A stretch of 64,000 nt of DNA from positions 186,001-250,000 of the forward strand of contig NZ_CP119107.1 of assembly GCF_029094525.1 (NCBI RefSeq). Reading direction: 5' to 3'. Both the position numbers and the translations under genes were made by a program. Shown in pieces: positions 43,639-51,760 of the stretch. Position 1 is the first letter of the stretch, and the number at the start of each line of letters is the position of its first letter. The stretch comes from Pullulanibacillus sp. KACC 23026. Lineage in GTDB: Bacteria > Bacillota > Bacilli > Bacillales > Sporolactobacillaceae. The notes beneath the pieces are model-generated. The model worked only from the letters and a program-made list of their open reading frames with translations, had not been told where the DNA came from and ran no database searches.

Positions 43639-43999
43639 GTTTTGTGTCTCCTTTTAGTTTTTCATAAAGCTCGACGGAAAAGGCAGTTCCTAATAGACAA
43701 CAGAGGCTGCTGATAACCAAAACGAATAAAATATTCCATTGCAAAAAGTGAATCCAACCGTTAGAAAGGAATAAACTGACAATAGGCGGGATAAAGAGAA
43801 GGGTGAGATGTTTGATTTGGAAAGAAGCCAATTTTTCGACCCACTCTAACTTTATTACCCCTGTTACTAAACTAAGAAAGAGGAGAAGCATTCCCATCAC
43901 GCTTCCTGGGAGAGGAAGGTGAAAGAGAGTTTTAATCCCCCATCCGATAAGATAAAAAATTAAGATAATGAGTGGCTGGATCACCAGTTGTCGCTTCAT
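43631..43999 (-). CDS. LrgA/CidA-family membrane protein
   Basis: 122 residues, four spans. Marks: LPLPGSVMGMLLLFLSL and the LLFIPPIVSLFLSNGWI stretch. ATG 43999 has AAGGTGG just upstream. It forms a complex with the LrgB-type partner. No lytST two-component genes are in the window. A cre-like site lies about 130 bases upstream, which fits the catabolite control known for pftAB. Confidence 0.9.
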   Translation of the reverse strand: MKRQLVIQPLIILIFYLIGWGIKTLFHLPLPGSVMGMLLLFLSLVTGVIKLEWVEKLASFQIKHLTLLFIPPIVSLFLSNGWIHFLQWNILFVLVISSLCCLLGTAFSVELYEKLKGDTKRD

Positions 44000-44122
44000 C
44001 AAGCCACCTTCTTCCTTTTCGTTGTAATTCAAGTTTAAGGGAGCGGGTAATAAATATCAGTCATTTTGTAATGAAATCTCACATGGTTTTTGATATTCAA
44101 GGTATGTTTGTTAGAAAATCTA

Positions 44123-44138
44123 TTGAAAACGCTTTTAT
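44123..44138. promoter_or_regulatory. Candidate cre (CcpA) site upstream of the lrgAB-type pair
   Basis: TTGAAAACGCTTTTAT fits WTGNAARCGNWWWCAW with one mismatch. It lies between two divergent genes, so either could be the target. Confidence 0.45.
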
Positions 44139-44216
44139 GAAGGGAATCAAATAAACTGTGGCGAACGTTTATAGTAGGATTACTGGTAAGTCAAACCTAG
44201 AGAAGGAGTGAAAGCT

Positions 44217-44702
44217 ATGAGTGAAAAGTTAGCGATTCAGGATTGTTATCCAGATGATTATGCCTGGTGTTATGGATGCGGCCGTTTGAATCCAGAGGGG
44301 CATCATTTCAAAACGTATTGGGAAGAGGACCACACTAAAACGATTTATCAGCCCGACCCGGCTCATACTGCCATACCCGGTTTTGTTTATGGAGGGATCT
44401 TGGCTTCTTTAATTGATTGTGCGGGGACAGGGTCAGCTGCCCATGCTCTTCACCGTAAGGAGGGACATCAACTCGGAGACGGCAGTGTTCCACCACGCTT
44501 TGTCACGGCTTCATTAAATGTGACCTACTTAAAACCCACGCCGCAAACTGTCCCTCTAACCGTTATTGGTAGGGTCGAGGAGATTCACCCGAAGAAATGG
44601 AAAGTACAATTAGATGTTTTTGCACAAGAAGAAAAATGTGTGGTCGGTGAAGTGGTAGCGGTTGTCATGCCAGATACCTTTATAAAACCTATTGATAAGT
44701 AA
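44217..44702 (+). CDS. PaaI-family hotdog thioesterase
   Basis: 161 residues. Hotdog fold with WCYGCGRLNPEGHHF at the start (as in YkhA/PaaI-like proteins), the active helix GFVYGGILASLIDCAGTGSA with the catalytic acid region, and ASLNVTYLKPTPQTVPL. It probably hydrolyses an acyl-CoA; substrate unknown. ATG 44217 has GAAGGAG eight bases upstream; the GTG at 44208 is part of that site. A hairpin gene gap separates it from the next gene. Confidence 0.88.
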   Translation: MSEKLAIQDCYPDDYAWCYGCGRLNPEGHHFKTYWEEDHTKTIYQPDPAHTAIPGFVYGGILASLIDCAGTGSAAHALHRKEGHQLGDGSVPPRFVTASLNVTYLKPTPQTVPLTVIGRVEEIHPKKWKVQLDVFAQEEKCVVGEVVAVVMPDTFIKPIDK

Positions 44703-44744
44703 GAAGCTCTAACCTTAACATCCATCTCTTTTTAGATAAAAAAT

Positions 44745-44783
44745 CTCCCAGCTGGAAAAACTAATAAAGAACAAAGCTGGGAG
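44745..44783 (+). promoter_or_regulatory. Hairpin that covers the ribosome site of the next gene
   Basis: CTCCCAGCT (44745-44753) pairs perfectly with AGCTGGGAG (44775-44783). The right arm contains part of GGGAGGG, the ribosome site for the ATG at 44795. It may limit translation or act as a terminator of the thioesterase gene. Confidence 0.55.
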
Positions 44784-44794
44784 GGTACATATTG

Positions 44795-46432
44795 ATGCAT
44801 CTAAATATAGCTAACTACATGACGATCATCCTGTTTGTTCTGTTTGTTATTTTAATCGTTTCCGCTTTATCTGCGTTCCTATCTTTATACAAAAAGGATC
44901 GTGCTCAAGAGGAACATCCGACTCTCCGTAATTACCCTGTATTAGGAAGAATGCGCTACTTTTTAGAAAAAATTGGACCTGAACTGAGACAATATTTATT
45001 TAACAACGACACCGAGGGTAAGCCTTTTAGTCGAGATGATTATGAGCATATTGTAAAAAGTGCTAAATACAAACGTGATGTGGCGGGATTCGGCTCGAAA
45101 AGGGATTTTGAAGGAGAAGGTTTTTATTTGCGCAATGACATGTTTCCTTTACAAATGGATGAATTGAAGCGTGATAAAGAGACGAAGGTACAAACGAAAA
45201 AATATGTGCTTCTAAAGGACACCTTGTTCACCCAACGAAAGGAAGAGCGGCGCGATGAAGTAGATGATGCTTATTTGCTTCATGAAGAGGACGCGGTGAT
45301 TATAGGAGAAGGTCGTGTGGCCCATCCTTTTAAAATAAGAGGGCTGATTGGCATGTCAGCGATGAGCTTTGGTTCACTCGGGAACCATGCGATTACCGCA
45401 CTGTCGAAGGGGCTTGGCCTAGTAAAGGGAACATGGATGAATACTGGTGAAGGGGGGCTCTCTCCTTATCATCTAAAAGGAAATGTCGACATTATCATGC
45501 AAATTGGGCCAGGACTTTTTGGCGTTCGGAATGGGCAGGGGGAGTTTGACTGGGACGAATTAAAGAAGAAAAATGAATTTCCGCAAATTAAAGCTTTTGA
45601 ATTAAAGCTCGCACAAGGGGCAAAGGTTCGCGGTGGTCACATTGACGGTGAGAAAGTCACTCCTGAAATAGCAGAGATTCGAAAAGTGAAGCCCTATCAG
45701 TCAATTGACAGCCCAAACCGATTCAATGAGTTCCATGATGTGCCATCTATGTTTGATTTTATGGATAAAATTCGTGAAGTAACCGGCAAGCCTGTTGGCA
45801 TGAAAATGGTGATGGGTAGCAATGATTCTGCCATTGAGCTTGCCCGTTATATGAAGGAGAGCGGTAAAGGGCCGGATTTTATTACAGTAGACGGTGGAGA
45901 AGGCGGAACAGGGGCCTCTTATCAGGAGTTGATGGATAGTGTCGGACTGCCGATTAAGTCGGCACTTCCTATATTGGATATAACCTTAAGGAAGTATGGT
46001 GTTCGAGACCGGGTTAAGATCATTTCATCTGGAAAGCTCTTCACGCCTGACCGAGTTGCTGTTGCTTTAGCGATGGGGGCGGACTTAGTCAATATAGCGC
46101 GTGGCTTTATGATAACGGTTGGCTGTATTCAAGCACTTAAGTGCCATTCGAACGCCTGCCCAGTAGGTGTTGCCACAACAGACCCAAAGCTGCAGCGTGG
46201 TCTTGTCATTGATGAGAAGAAGTATCGAGTGGTCAACTATGTTTTAACTTTGAGAAAAGGGTTGTTCCGCTTAGCCGCCGCTGCGGGAATTGATTCACCT
46301 GTCCGGTTTCGCCCGGATCATGTTTGTTATAAAAACGATGTTGGTGAAATCCAAACTCTTGTTGATATTAGAAAAAGTATAGAAAGACGGGTAGAAGAGG
46401 CTATGGCTTACCACGAGTCTAAAACGAGTTAA
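44795..46432 (+). CDS. FMN-binding glutamate synthase-domain protein, YerD-like
   Basis: 545 residues. Residues about 5-32 are a membrane span (MTIILFVLFVILIVSALSAF). The rest is the glutamate synthase central/FMN barrel: MSAMSFGSLGNHAI, TGEGGLSPYH, GAKVRGGHIDGEKVTPEIAEIR, DGGEGGTGASYQELMDSVGLP, and the Fe-S cysteine region ALKCHSNACPVGVATTDP. It lacks the glutaminase domain, so it is not a full GltB. B. subtilis YerD is the same architecture. The reaction is unknown. ATG 44795 follows GGGAGGG. Confidence 0.9.
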   Translation: MHLNIANYMTIILFVLFVILIVSALSAFLSLYKKDRAQEEHPTLRNYPVLGRMRYFLEKIGPELRQYLFNNDTEGKPFSRDDYEHIVKSAKYKRDVAGFGSKRDFEGEGFYLRNDMFPLQMDELKRDKETKVQTKKYVLLKDTLFTQRKEERRDEVDDAYLLHEEDAVIIGEGRVAHPFKIRGLIGMSAMSFGSLGNHAITALSKGLGLVKGTWMNTGEGGLSPYHLKGNVDIIMQIGPGLFGVRNGQGEFDWDELKKKNEFPQIKAFELKLAQGAKVRGGHIDGEKVTPEIAEIRKVKPYQSIDSPNRFNEFHDVPSMFDFMDKIREVTGKPVGMKMVMGSNDSAIELARYMKESGKGPDFITVDGGEGGTGASYQELMDSVGLPIKSALPILDITLRKYGVRDRVKIISSGKLFTPDRVAVALAMGADLVNIARGFMITVGCIQALKCHSNACPVGVATTDPKLQRGLVIDEKKYRVVNYVLTLRKGLFRLAAAAGIDSPVRFRPDHVCYKNDVGEIQTLVDIRKSIERRVEEAMAYHESKTS

Positions 46433-46437
46433 CATAA

Positions 46438-46482
46438 AGAGGGACAGGTTCAGGCAAAGCCGTTGACCTGCCCCTTTCTTAT
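46438..46482 (+). terminator. Terminator after the YerD-like gene
   Basis: GGGACAGGTTCA pairs with TGACCTGCCCC, then TTTCTT. Confidence 0.8.
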
Positions 46483-46771
46483 TTAAAGAGCAGGCAATCC
46501 GATAAGACGAGTTCTTTGACAGAACAAGTGTGTTTAGTGAGAATGAAAAAAGGATTAGTTACTTACAAAAGGTAATGGATAGGTTTGAAGAATCGAAACA
46601 ATCTATTTAAGGATTCTGCTCATTCGACCATCGCCTCGTATCTCAAAAGTTACTCGGAAACGTTACTTCGAAGCTTGCTTCACGGCACGTATCGGGGATC
46701 TAATGAAATACCGATGCGGCTCAACTTTTAGAAAAACATCCATTAGTCATTTATCATAAAGGGGGATCTGT
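46483..46771. other. Intergenic region before the carboxylesterase
   Basis: About 290 bases with no gene, no clear promoter and no repeat that I can identify. Confidence 0.4.
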
Positions 46772-47374
46772 GTGAAACACTTATTTATTAGAAAGTCAGA
46801 AGAAAGACCTGTTTTATTATTATTGCATGGGACGGGCGGGACGGAAGAATCGCTCCTCACGTTAGCTTCAATTATAGATAATGAGGCTTCCGTTTTAAGT
46901 GTTAGAGGGAATGTTCTTGAGAACGGGATGCCTCGTTTCTTTAGGCGATTACAAGAAGGGATCTTTGACGAAGAAGACTTGATTGCCCGGACCAAAGAAC
47001 TGAATGATTTCTTAGACGAAGCGGCAGCGGAGTACAGCTTTGATCGTTGCAATGTCATTGGAGTTGGCTTTTCAAATGGAGCGAACATTGCCGGCAGCCT
47101 TTTGTTCCACTATAGTGATGCTCTAAAAGGCGCGATTCTCCATCATCCGATGGTTCCAAGACGCGGGATTGCCCTTCCTGATTTAACGGGCGTCCCCGTG
47201 TTTATTGGAGCAGGACATAATGATCCATTGTGTTCTGAAGAGGAGTCCTTGGAGCTGGCTGAATTACTTAAAGAAGCGGGTGCTGATGTTAAACTTCATT
47301 GGGAGAATCGCGGTCATCAATTAACACACACGGAAGCAGAGGCCGCTACTAAGTGGTTTCATGAACATTTCTAA
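46772..47374 (+). CDS. Alpha/beta hydrolase, phospholipase/carboxylesterase (MhqD-like)
   Basis: 200 residues. Serine hydrolase: oxyanion region LLLHGTGGTEES, nucleophile in GVGFSNGANIAGSLL, acid in GAGHNDPLCSEEE, His in NRGHQLTHTE. Similar to B. subtilis MhqD/YodD-type esterases that are induced by quinones. GTG 46772 has GGGGGATC upstream. The next gene (flavin reductase) starts 16 bases after its stop, so the pair is an operon. No MhqR-type regulator is nearby. Confidence 0.88.
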   Translation: MKHLFIRKSEERPVLLLLHGTGGTEESLLTLASIIDNEASVLSVRGNVLENGMPRFFRRLQEGIFDEEDLIARTKELNDFLDEAAAEYSFDRCNVIGVGFSNGANIAGSLLFHYSDALKGAILHHPMVPRRGIALPDLTGVPVFIGAGHNDPLCSEEESLELAELLKEAGADVKLHWENRGHQLTHTEAEAATKWFHEHF

Positions 47375-47390
47375 GGAGGAGAGCTCACAA

Positions 47391-48005
47391 GTGTTAGGGA
47401 TTGATCCAAACCAATTATCGGGTCGGGACAATTATAAATTTTTATCGGGAAGTATTATCCCTCGGCCGGTTGCCTTTGTGACGACGTTATCACCAAAAGG
47501 GGTTGTGAATGCTGCACCCTTTAGCTTTTTTAATATAGTGGCATCTGAGCCGCCTCTCATTTCCATCTCTGTACAAAGGGATGGAGAGCTGCAAAAGGAT
47601 ACGGCTGCTTATGCTCTAGAACGCGGCCAATTTGTCGTCCATATCTCAACAGAAACCCATATCGAGGAAATAAATAAAACGGCAAGCCGCAGAGAACGGG
47701 AGGAGAGTGAGCTAGACCTGACCTCCCTCCATACAACAGAGAGTGTCAGAGTAGAGGTTCCCGGAATTAAAGAAGCGCCGATTCGAATGGAATGCGTGAT
47801 TGAAAAGGCACTCGAACTTGGCGGAACCGCTGAACAGGGTCCAACCTGTGATTTACTTATAGGGCGTGTCGTTTATTATCATATTGAAGAATCACTTTAT
47901 GACAATGGGCGGATTGATCCATTTGGTCTAAAACCCGTTGCCCGGTTAGCCGGTAATGACTACTCCAAGCTAGGAAGTGTCTTTGAACTTATAAGGCCGA
48001 AATAG
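47391..48005 (+). CDS. Flavin reductase-like (FMN-binding split-barrel) protein
   Basis: About 204 residues. Split-barrel flavin-binding domain: PRPVAFVTTLSPKGVVNAAPFSFFN and EPPLISISVQRDGELQKDT, with YNGRIDPF-like end (DNGRIDPFGLKPVARLAGNDY). Such proteins reduce or hold FMN and act with oxygenases or quinone-handling enzymes. GTG 47391 follows AAGGAGGAG; an in-frame ATG at 47361 lies inside the previous gene. Operon partner of the carboxylesterase, perhaps in a detoxification unit. Confidence 0.88.
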   Translation: MLGIDPNQLSGRDNYKFLSGSIIPRPVAFVTTLSPKGVVNAAPFSFFNIVASEPPLISISVQRDGELQKDTAAYALERGQFVVHISTETHIEEINKTASRREREESELDLTSLHTTESVRVEVPGIKEAPIRMECVIEKALELGGTAEQGPTCDLLIGRVVYYHIEESLYDNGRIDPFGLKPVARLAGNDYSKLGSVFELIRPK

Positions 48006-48230
48006 TTTAAGGAGGCCGAGGGGGACGAATCAAGAACCGTGGTTTACACCTAATCCCGAAATCAACCGTTAAAGCAGGGAATAACGTATCGTCGTTGCAC
48101 TAAAAAAGTTAGGCTTAGCGAGACTACGCTATCCGCCTCGAAATGGGATAATTGCCTAAATAAATTGGCAAAGCGGGTCGATTGAGGGAGTGGGGACAGG
48201 CGGGTTTCCGTAAACGGGTGATTGGCAGAA
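48006..48230. other. Intergenic region with a possible decayed copy of the 82-bp unit
   Basis: No gene. On the minus strand, from about 48140 downwards, GGATAGCGTA-x-TCTCG resembles the array unit at 251-1051 with partial similarity further on; the stems are not kept. Confidence 0.3.
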
Positions 48231-48266
48231 GAAGGAGGGGTATCACGAAATGGTGTTACCCCTTCA
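48231..48266 (-). terminator. Bidirectional hairpin after the flavin reductase and the small membrane protein
   Basis: GAAGGAGGGGTATCAC pairs with GTGTTACCCCTTC across GAAATG; T-rich on both sides. Confidence 0.75.
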
Positions 48267-48290
48267 TTTTATAGCGTATGGCGGCCTTAA

Positions 48291-48446
48291 TCATCTTTGT
48301 TCTCGAGGGTCTCGTCGTTTGCGCATCATCATAATGACGGCTCCAACAACCACGCCCATAAAAAGCAGGGCATACAGTGAAACGATCGACAATTTTAAAA
48401 AGAACCAGACTAAGAAGGCAATTAAAACCATGACAAATATCCACAT
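48291..48446 (-). CDS. Small membrane protein (51 residues)
   Basis: On the minus strand, ATG 48446 has GGAGG eight bases upstream. Product: MWIFVMVLIAFLVWFFLKLS, then IVSLYALLFMGVVVGAVIMM, then MRKRRDPREQR. Two close hydrophobic spans and a strongly positive tail. The overlapping frame with the longest ORF on this strand has no ribosome site and an unlikely composition. Own terminator. Family unknown. Confidence 0.7.
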   Translation of the reverse strand: MWIFVMVLIAFLVWFFLKLSIVSLYALLFMGVVVGAVIMMMRKRRDPREQR

Positions 48447-48536
48447 GAGGCATTCCTCCTTCCTTTTTTGAAGGCTTTACGTTTAACTCAAATTATAATG
48501 AAAGGCTGTTTTCGTAAACTTTGTTGTTTTTTTTAG

Positions 48537-48650
48537 GCTCCAATAAGCTCGCTTTCCGCGGGCAATCCGTGAGCCTCCTCGGCAAAATACGCCTGCGGGG
48601 TCTCACCTGGATTGCTATTCCCGCAGGAGTCTCGCCTATTTCCACCTACT
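48537..48650. repeat. Dispersed G+C-rich palindromic repeat, copy 2
   Basis: Shares GCTTTCCGCGGGCA, AGCCTCCTC and GCGGGGTCT in order with the complement of 34651-34772. The ends pair in part (ATTGC...GCAAT; CCGCGGG...CCCGCAGG). Intergenic, no ORF. Confidence 0.7.
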
Positions 48651-48690
48651 TTATATTAAATAGCAACAATCTTTTAGAAAAGAGCCTAAT

Positions 48691-48727
48691 GAAAAGAGGA
48701 GGGCGTACCACCCGTCCTCTTTTTTTG
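48691..48727 (+). terminator. Hairpin with T-run
   Basis: AAAAGAGGAGGG pairs with CCCGTCCTCTTTTTTT. Confidence 0.7.
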
Positions 48728-48802
48728 TCCTATCAAAAAGTATAAACTTTCGCGTTTGCGATTATGGACGATAGTATAAGAAAAACTAAAGCATTCGCCA
48801 GG

Positions 48803-48827
48803 ACTTGGCGATAAGCCAAGTTTTTCT
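48803..48827 (+). terminator. Hairpin at the end of the qox operon
   Basis: ACTTGGC-GATAA-GCCAAGT followed by TTTTC on the plus strand. It is 14 bases beyond the qoxD stop. Confidence 0.5.
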
Positions 48828-48840
48828 AAGCGGTTCAGCG

Positions 48841-49164
48841 TTACTGAACTTGAGAATTAAACGACATGATCCATGCGGAGCCTAGTACGATGGTAATAAC
48901 AAAGACAGCTCCAAAAATTAGAGCAACGACGTTGTAACGAGGCTTCTCGCTGTCACGAACGTGCATGAAGAAGAAGAGTTGGACAAGAAATTGAAGCACA
49001 GCCATGAGCATAATGAGGTTAATCTGCACACGGTGGCTGCCTATATCACCGAGGACGAGCCACAATGGAATTAGAGTTAAGACAATGGAACAGATAAACC
49101 CCAATATGTAGGAACCTGCTGAACCGCTGTGCTCTTCTGCATGCTGTGTGTGCTCGTGTGCCAT
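48841..49164 (-). CDS. qoxD: Cytochrome aa3 quinol oxidase subunit IV
   Basis: 107 residues, three membrane spans. His-rich start (AHEHTQHAEEHSG) then GSYILGFICSIVLTLIPLWL, the typical IV subunit pattern with FFMHVRDSEKPRYNV. It completes the aa3-600 menaquinol oxidase. ATG is immediately after the qoxC stop (TAAATG). Last gene of qoxABCD. Confidence 0.95.
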   Translation of the reverse strand: MAHEHTQHAEEHSGSAGSYILGFICSIVLTLIPLWLVLGDIGSHRVQINLIMLMAVLQFLVQLFFFMHVRDSEKPRYNVVALIFGAVFVITIVLGSAWIMSFNSQVQ

Positions 49165-49773
49165 TTACATCACCCCTATTAAATAAACCACTGTGAAAAT
49201 AAAGATCCATACGGCATCGAGAAAGTGCCAGTATAATCCAACTATGAAAAGCTTACGTCTTGTAACAGCCGTTAATCCATGAATCCCCACCTGAATCAGG
49301 ATCCCAGTCATCCAAATAATCCCAAGGGAAACGTGGCAACCGTGTGTGCCTACCAGTGTGAAGAAGGCAGATAGAAAGGCACTCCGTGTAAAGCTCGCTC
49401 CTTCAAGGGCCAAATTCGTAAACTCATTGACTTCAAAGTAAATAAAGCCAAGTCCCAAAAGGAGAGTGACAATAAGCCAGGCAATCATGGGCTTAACGCG
49501 ACTTTTGTGCATCTCTAGTGTAGCCAACCCGCTTGTGAAACTGCTGGTTAAAAGCAAGAAGGTCTCAATGATAAAGCCGCGCACGTCAATAATATCTTTT
49601 GCTGTGGGTCCTCCGGCATAATTAGTCCGGAGAACCACAAAGGTAGCAAAAATGGATCCAAATAGAAGAACGTCAGAAACAAGGAAGATCCAAAAACCAT
49701 CGATTTTTATCTGCTCATGGTCCCCGTGATGGTCATGAGCATGGCCGTGACCGTCTGTCATAACGTGGTCCAT
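49165..49773 (-). CDS. qoxC: Cytochrome aa3 quinol oxidase subunit III
   Basis: 202 residues, five membrane spans. Marks: GFWIFLVSDVLLFGSIFATFVVLR, GTHGCHVSLGIIW, and the C-terminal YWHFLDAVWIFIFTVVYL shared by heme-copper oxidase subunit III. The N-terminus is His-rich (HGHAHDHHGDHEQ), a possible metal-binding tail. Its ATG overlaps the qoxB stop by one base (TAATG). Confidence 0.96.
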   Translation of the reverse strand: MDHVMTDGHGHAHDHHGDHEQIKIDGFWIFLVSDVLLFGSIFATFVVLRTNYAGGPTAKDIIDVRGFIIETFLLLTSSFTSGLATLEMHKSRVKPMIAWLIVTLLLGLGFIYFEVNEFTNLALEGASFTRSAFLSAFFTLVGTHGCHVSLGIIWMTGILIQVGIHGLTAVTRRKLFIVGLYWHFLDAVWIFIFTVVYLIGVM

Positions 49774-51737
49774 TAGAGTTCCCTCCCTAAACGTGCTTCG
49801 GTCGCGCGGATTTCTTCAACAGGAATATAATAATCCGTGTCATATTGGAAGGAGCGTGTGATCAGACATAATCCAACCCCGGCAAGTCCGATAACACCCA
49901 TCCAAATCCAATGGAAGGTGAATCCGAAACCGGCAATGAAGAAGAAAACCCCCATGAAAAAAGGAATACCCGAATTTTTTGGATAATGAATCGGTTCAAG
50001 TGGTTCTTCTTTAACCAATTCTCTGTAAGCATCCTTTTCATTTTCCTTTTTCGCTTCCCACCAAGCGTCTTTCCCTACTCCTGTTACGTCAGGTACTCTG
50101 GCAAAGTTATAGTAAGGGGCCGGAGACGGAATGGACCACTCGAGAGTATGAGCATCCCAAGGATCCCCAGTTGTATCCCGCTCACCGTACTTTATGCTAT
50201 AAACGATTTGCCAAACCTGAAATAGGAAGCCAATTGCCATGATGAAAGCGCCAATGGTTGACACCAAGTTATAAGGCGCCCAACCGCGGTCCCATCCATA
50301 GGTATAAATCCGTCGCGTCATCCCCATAAATCCAAGGGCGTATTGAGGCATGAAGCAGACATACCAGCCAATATTCCAGCACCAGAAGGCCCATTTTCCA
50401 AGCGTTAAATTCAGCTTGAAACCAAACATCTTCGGCCACCAATAGGTGAGGCCGGCAAACATTCCGAACACGGTTCCGCCAATTAGAACTTGGTGGAAGT
50501 GAGCAATAAGGAAATAGTTGTTGTGATATTGATAGTCCGCAGGGGCAACAGCAAGCATGACACCTGTTGCACCGCCTACTAAGAAACATGGAATGAAACC
50601 TAACGTCCATAACATGGGCTCGGTCATTTTAACTCGCCCTTTGTACATGGTGAGCAGCCAGTTGAATATCTTAACCCCTGTTGGAATCGCGATAAGCATG
50701 GTGGAGACGGCAAAGAAGGTATTGACATCAGCACCTGCGCCCATTGTGAAGAAGTGGTGAACCCAAGTGAAATAAGAATAGAAAGCGATGAGCATTAGAG
50801 ATACGACCATTGAAGTGTAACCAAATGTCCGTTTTTTCGAAAAGACACTGACCACTTCTGAAAAAATTCCAAAGGCTGGCAAGACAACAATGTAAACTTC
50901 AGGATGCCCCCAGATCCAGAAGAGGTTGACATACATCATCGGGTCTCCGCCACCGGTCATAGTGAAGAAATGCCCACCTCCAAATCGGTCAAGGAATAAG
51001 AGAGCCATAACAATTGTTAGGACAGGGAAAGCCGCGATAATAATGATCGAAGTAGCCAAAATGGACCAAGTAAAAAGCGGCATATCCATAAGCTTCATAC
51101 CAGGTGCCCGCATTTTCAAAATGGTGATTAAGAAATTAATTCCTGTAGCCAAACTTCCTATTCCAGAGATCTGAATGGACAGTATGTAGAAGTTTTCTCC
51201 AGGACCAGGATTTAAGGCAAGCTCCGAAAGCGGTGGGTAACCAACCCATCCTGCGTTTGGGGAACCCCCTATAACAAAGGAGAGGTTCAGTAACATAGCC
51301 CCCATAAAGAATAGCCAAAAGCTAATGGCATTCAAAAATGGATAGGCCACATCACGCGCGCCTATTTGAAGCGGAATCGCAATGTTCATCATGGCAAAGA
51401 TGAGAGGCATGGCCATGAATAAAATCATGATCGTTCCGTGCGTGGTGAAGATTTCATTATAGTGCTCGGCTTCCAAGAAATGCATATTTGGATAAGCCAA
51501 CTGAATCCTCATGAGTATGGCATCGACGCCGCCGCGGAAAAGCATCAGCAGCGCCGCAATGACGTACATGATCCCAATTTTCTTATGGTCAACCGTTGTT
51601 AACCATTCACGCCACAACCATCCCCACAATTTGAAATAGGTGAGAACAAATAGAATCCCTAAACTTGCGACGATAATTGAAATATCTGCCCCTAGAATCA
51701 TCGGGTCACCTGTTACAAAAAAGTGTGAATTATTCAT
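49773..51737 (-). CDS. qoxB: Cytochrome aa3 quinol oxidase subunit I
   Basis: 654 residues, about 15 spans. Heme-copper oxidase core: heme and CuB ligands in the regions TTHGTIMILFMAMP, WIWGHPEVYIVVLPAFG (with the His-Tyr crosslink pair), YFTWVHHFFTMGAGADVNTFF and NNYFLIAHFHQVLIGG. This subunit reduces oxygen and pumps protons, taking electrons from menaquinol. ATG follows AAGGAGGAG. Second gene of the operon. Confidence 0.98.
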   Translation of the reverse strand: MNNSHFFVTGDPMILGADISIIVASLGILFVLTYFKLWGWLWREWLTTVDHKKIGIMYVIAALLMLFRGGVDAILMRIQLAYPNMHFLEAEHYNEIFTTHGTIMILFMAMPLIFAMMNIAIPLQIGARDVAYPFLNAISFWLFFMGAMLLNLSFVIGGSPNAGWVGYPPLSELALNPGPGENFYILSIQISGIGSLATGINFLITILKMRAPGMKLMDMPLFTWSILATSIIIIAAFPVLTIVMALLFLDRFGGGHFFTMTGGGDPMMYVNLFWIWGHPEVYIVVLPAFGIFSEVVSVFSKKRTFGYTSMVVSLMLIAFYSYFTWVHHFFTMGAGADVNTFFAVSTMLIAIPTGVKIFNWLLTMYKGRVKMTEPMLWTLGFIPCFLVGGATGVMLAVAPADYQYHNNYFLIAHFHQVLIGGTVFGMFAGLTYWWPKMFGFKLNLTLGKWAFWCWNIGWYVCFMPQYALGFMGMTRRIYTYGWDRGWAPYNLVSTIGAFIMAIGFLFQVWQIVYSIKYGERDTTGDPWDAHTLEWSIPSPAPYYNFARVPDVTGVGKDAWWEAKKENEKDAYRELVKEEPLEPIHYPKNSGIPFFMGVFFFIAGFGFTFHWIWMGVIGLAGVGLCLITRSFQYDTDYYIPVEEIRATEARLGREL

Positions 51738-51760
51738 AAGTAACTCCTCCTTTCTCTCGG

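Noticed and set aside
48256-48453. 65-codon minus-strand frame
   Set aside because: An overlapping frame (48291-48446) has a proper ribosome site and two membrane spans, while this one has neither.
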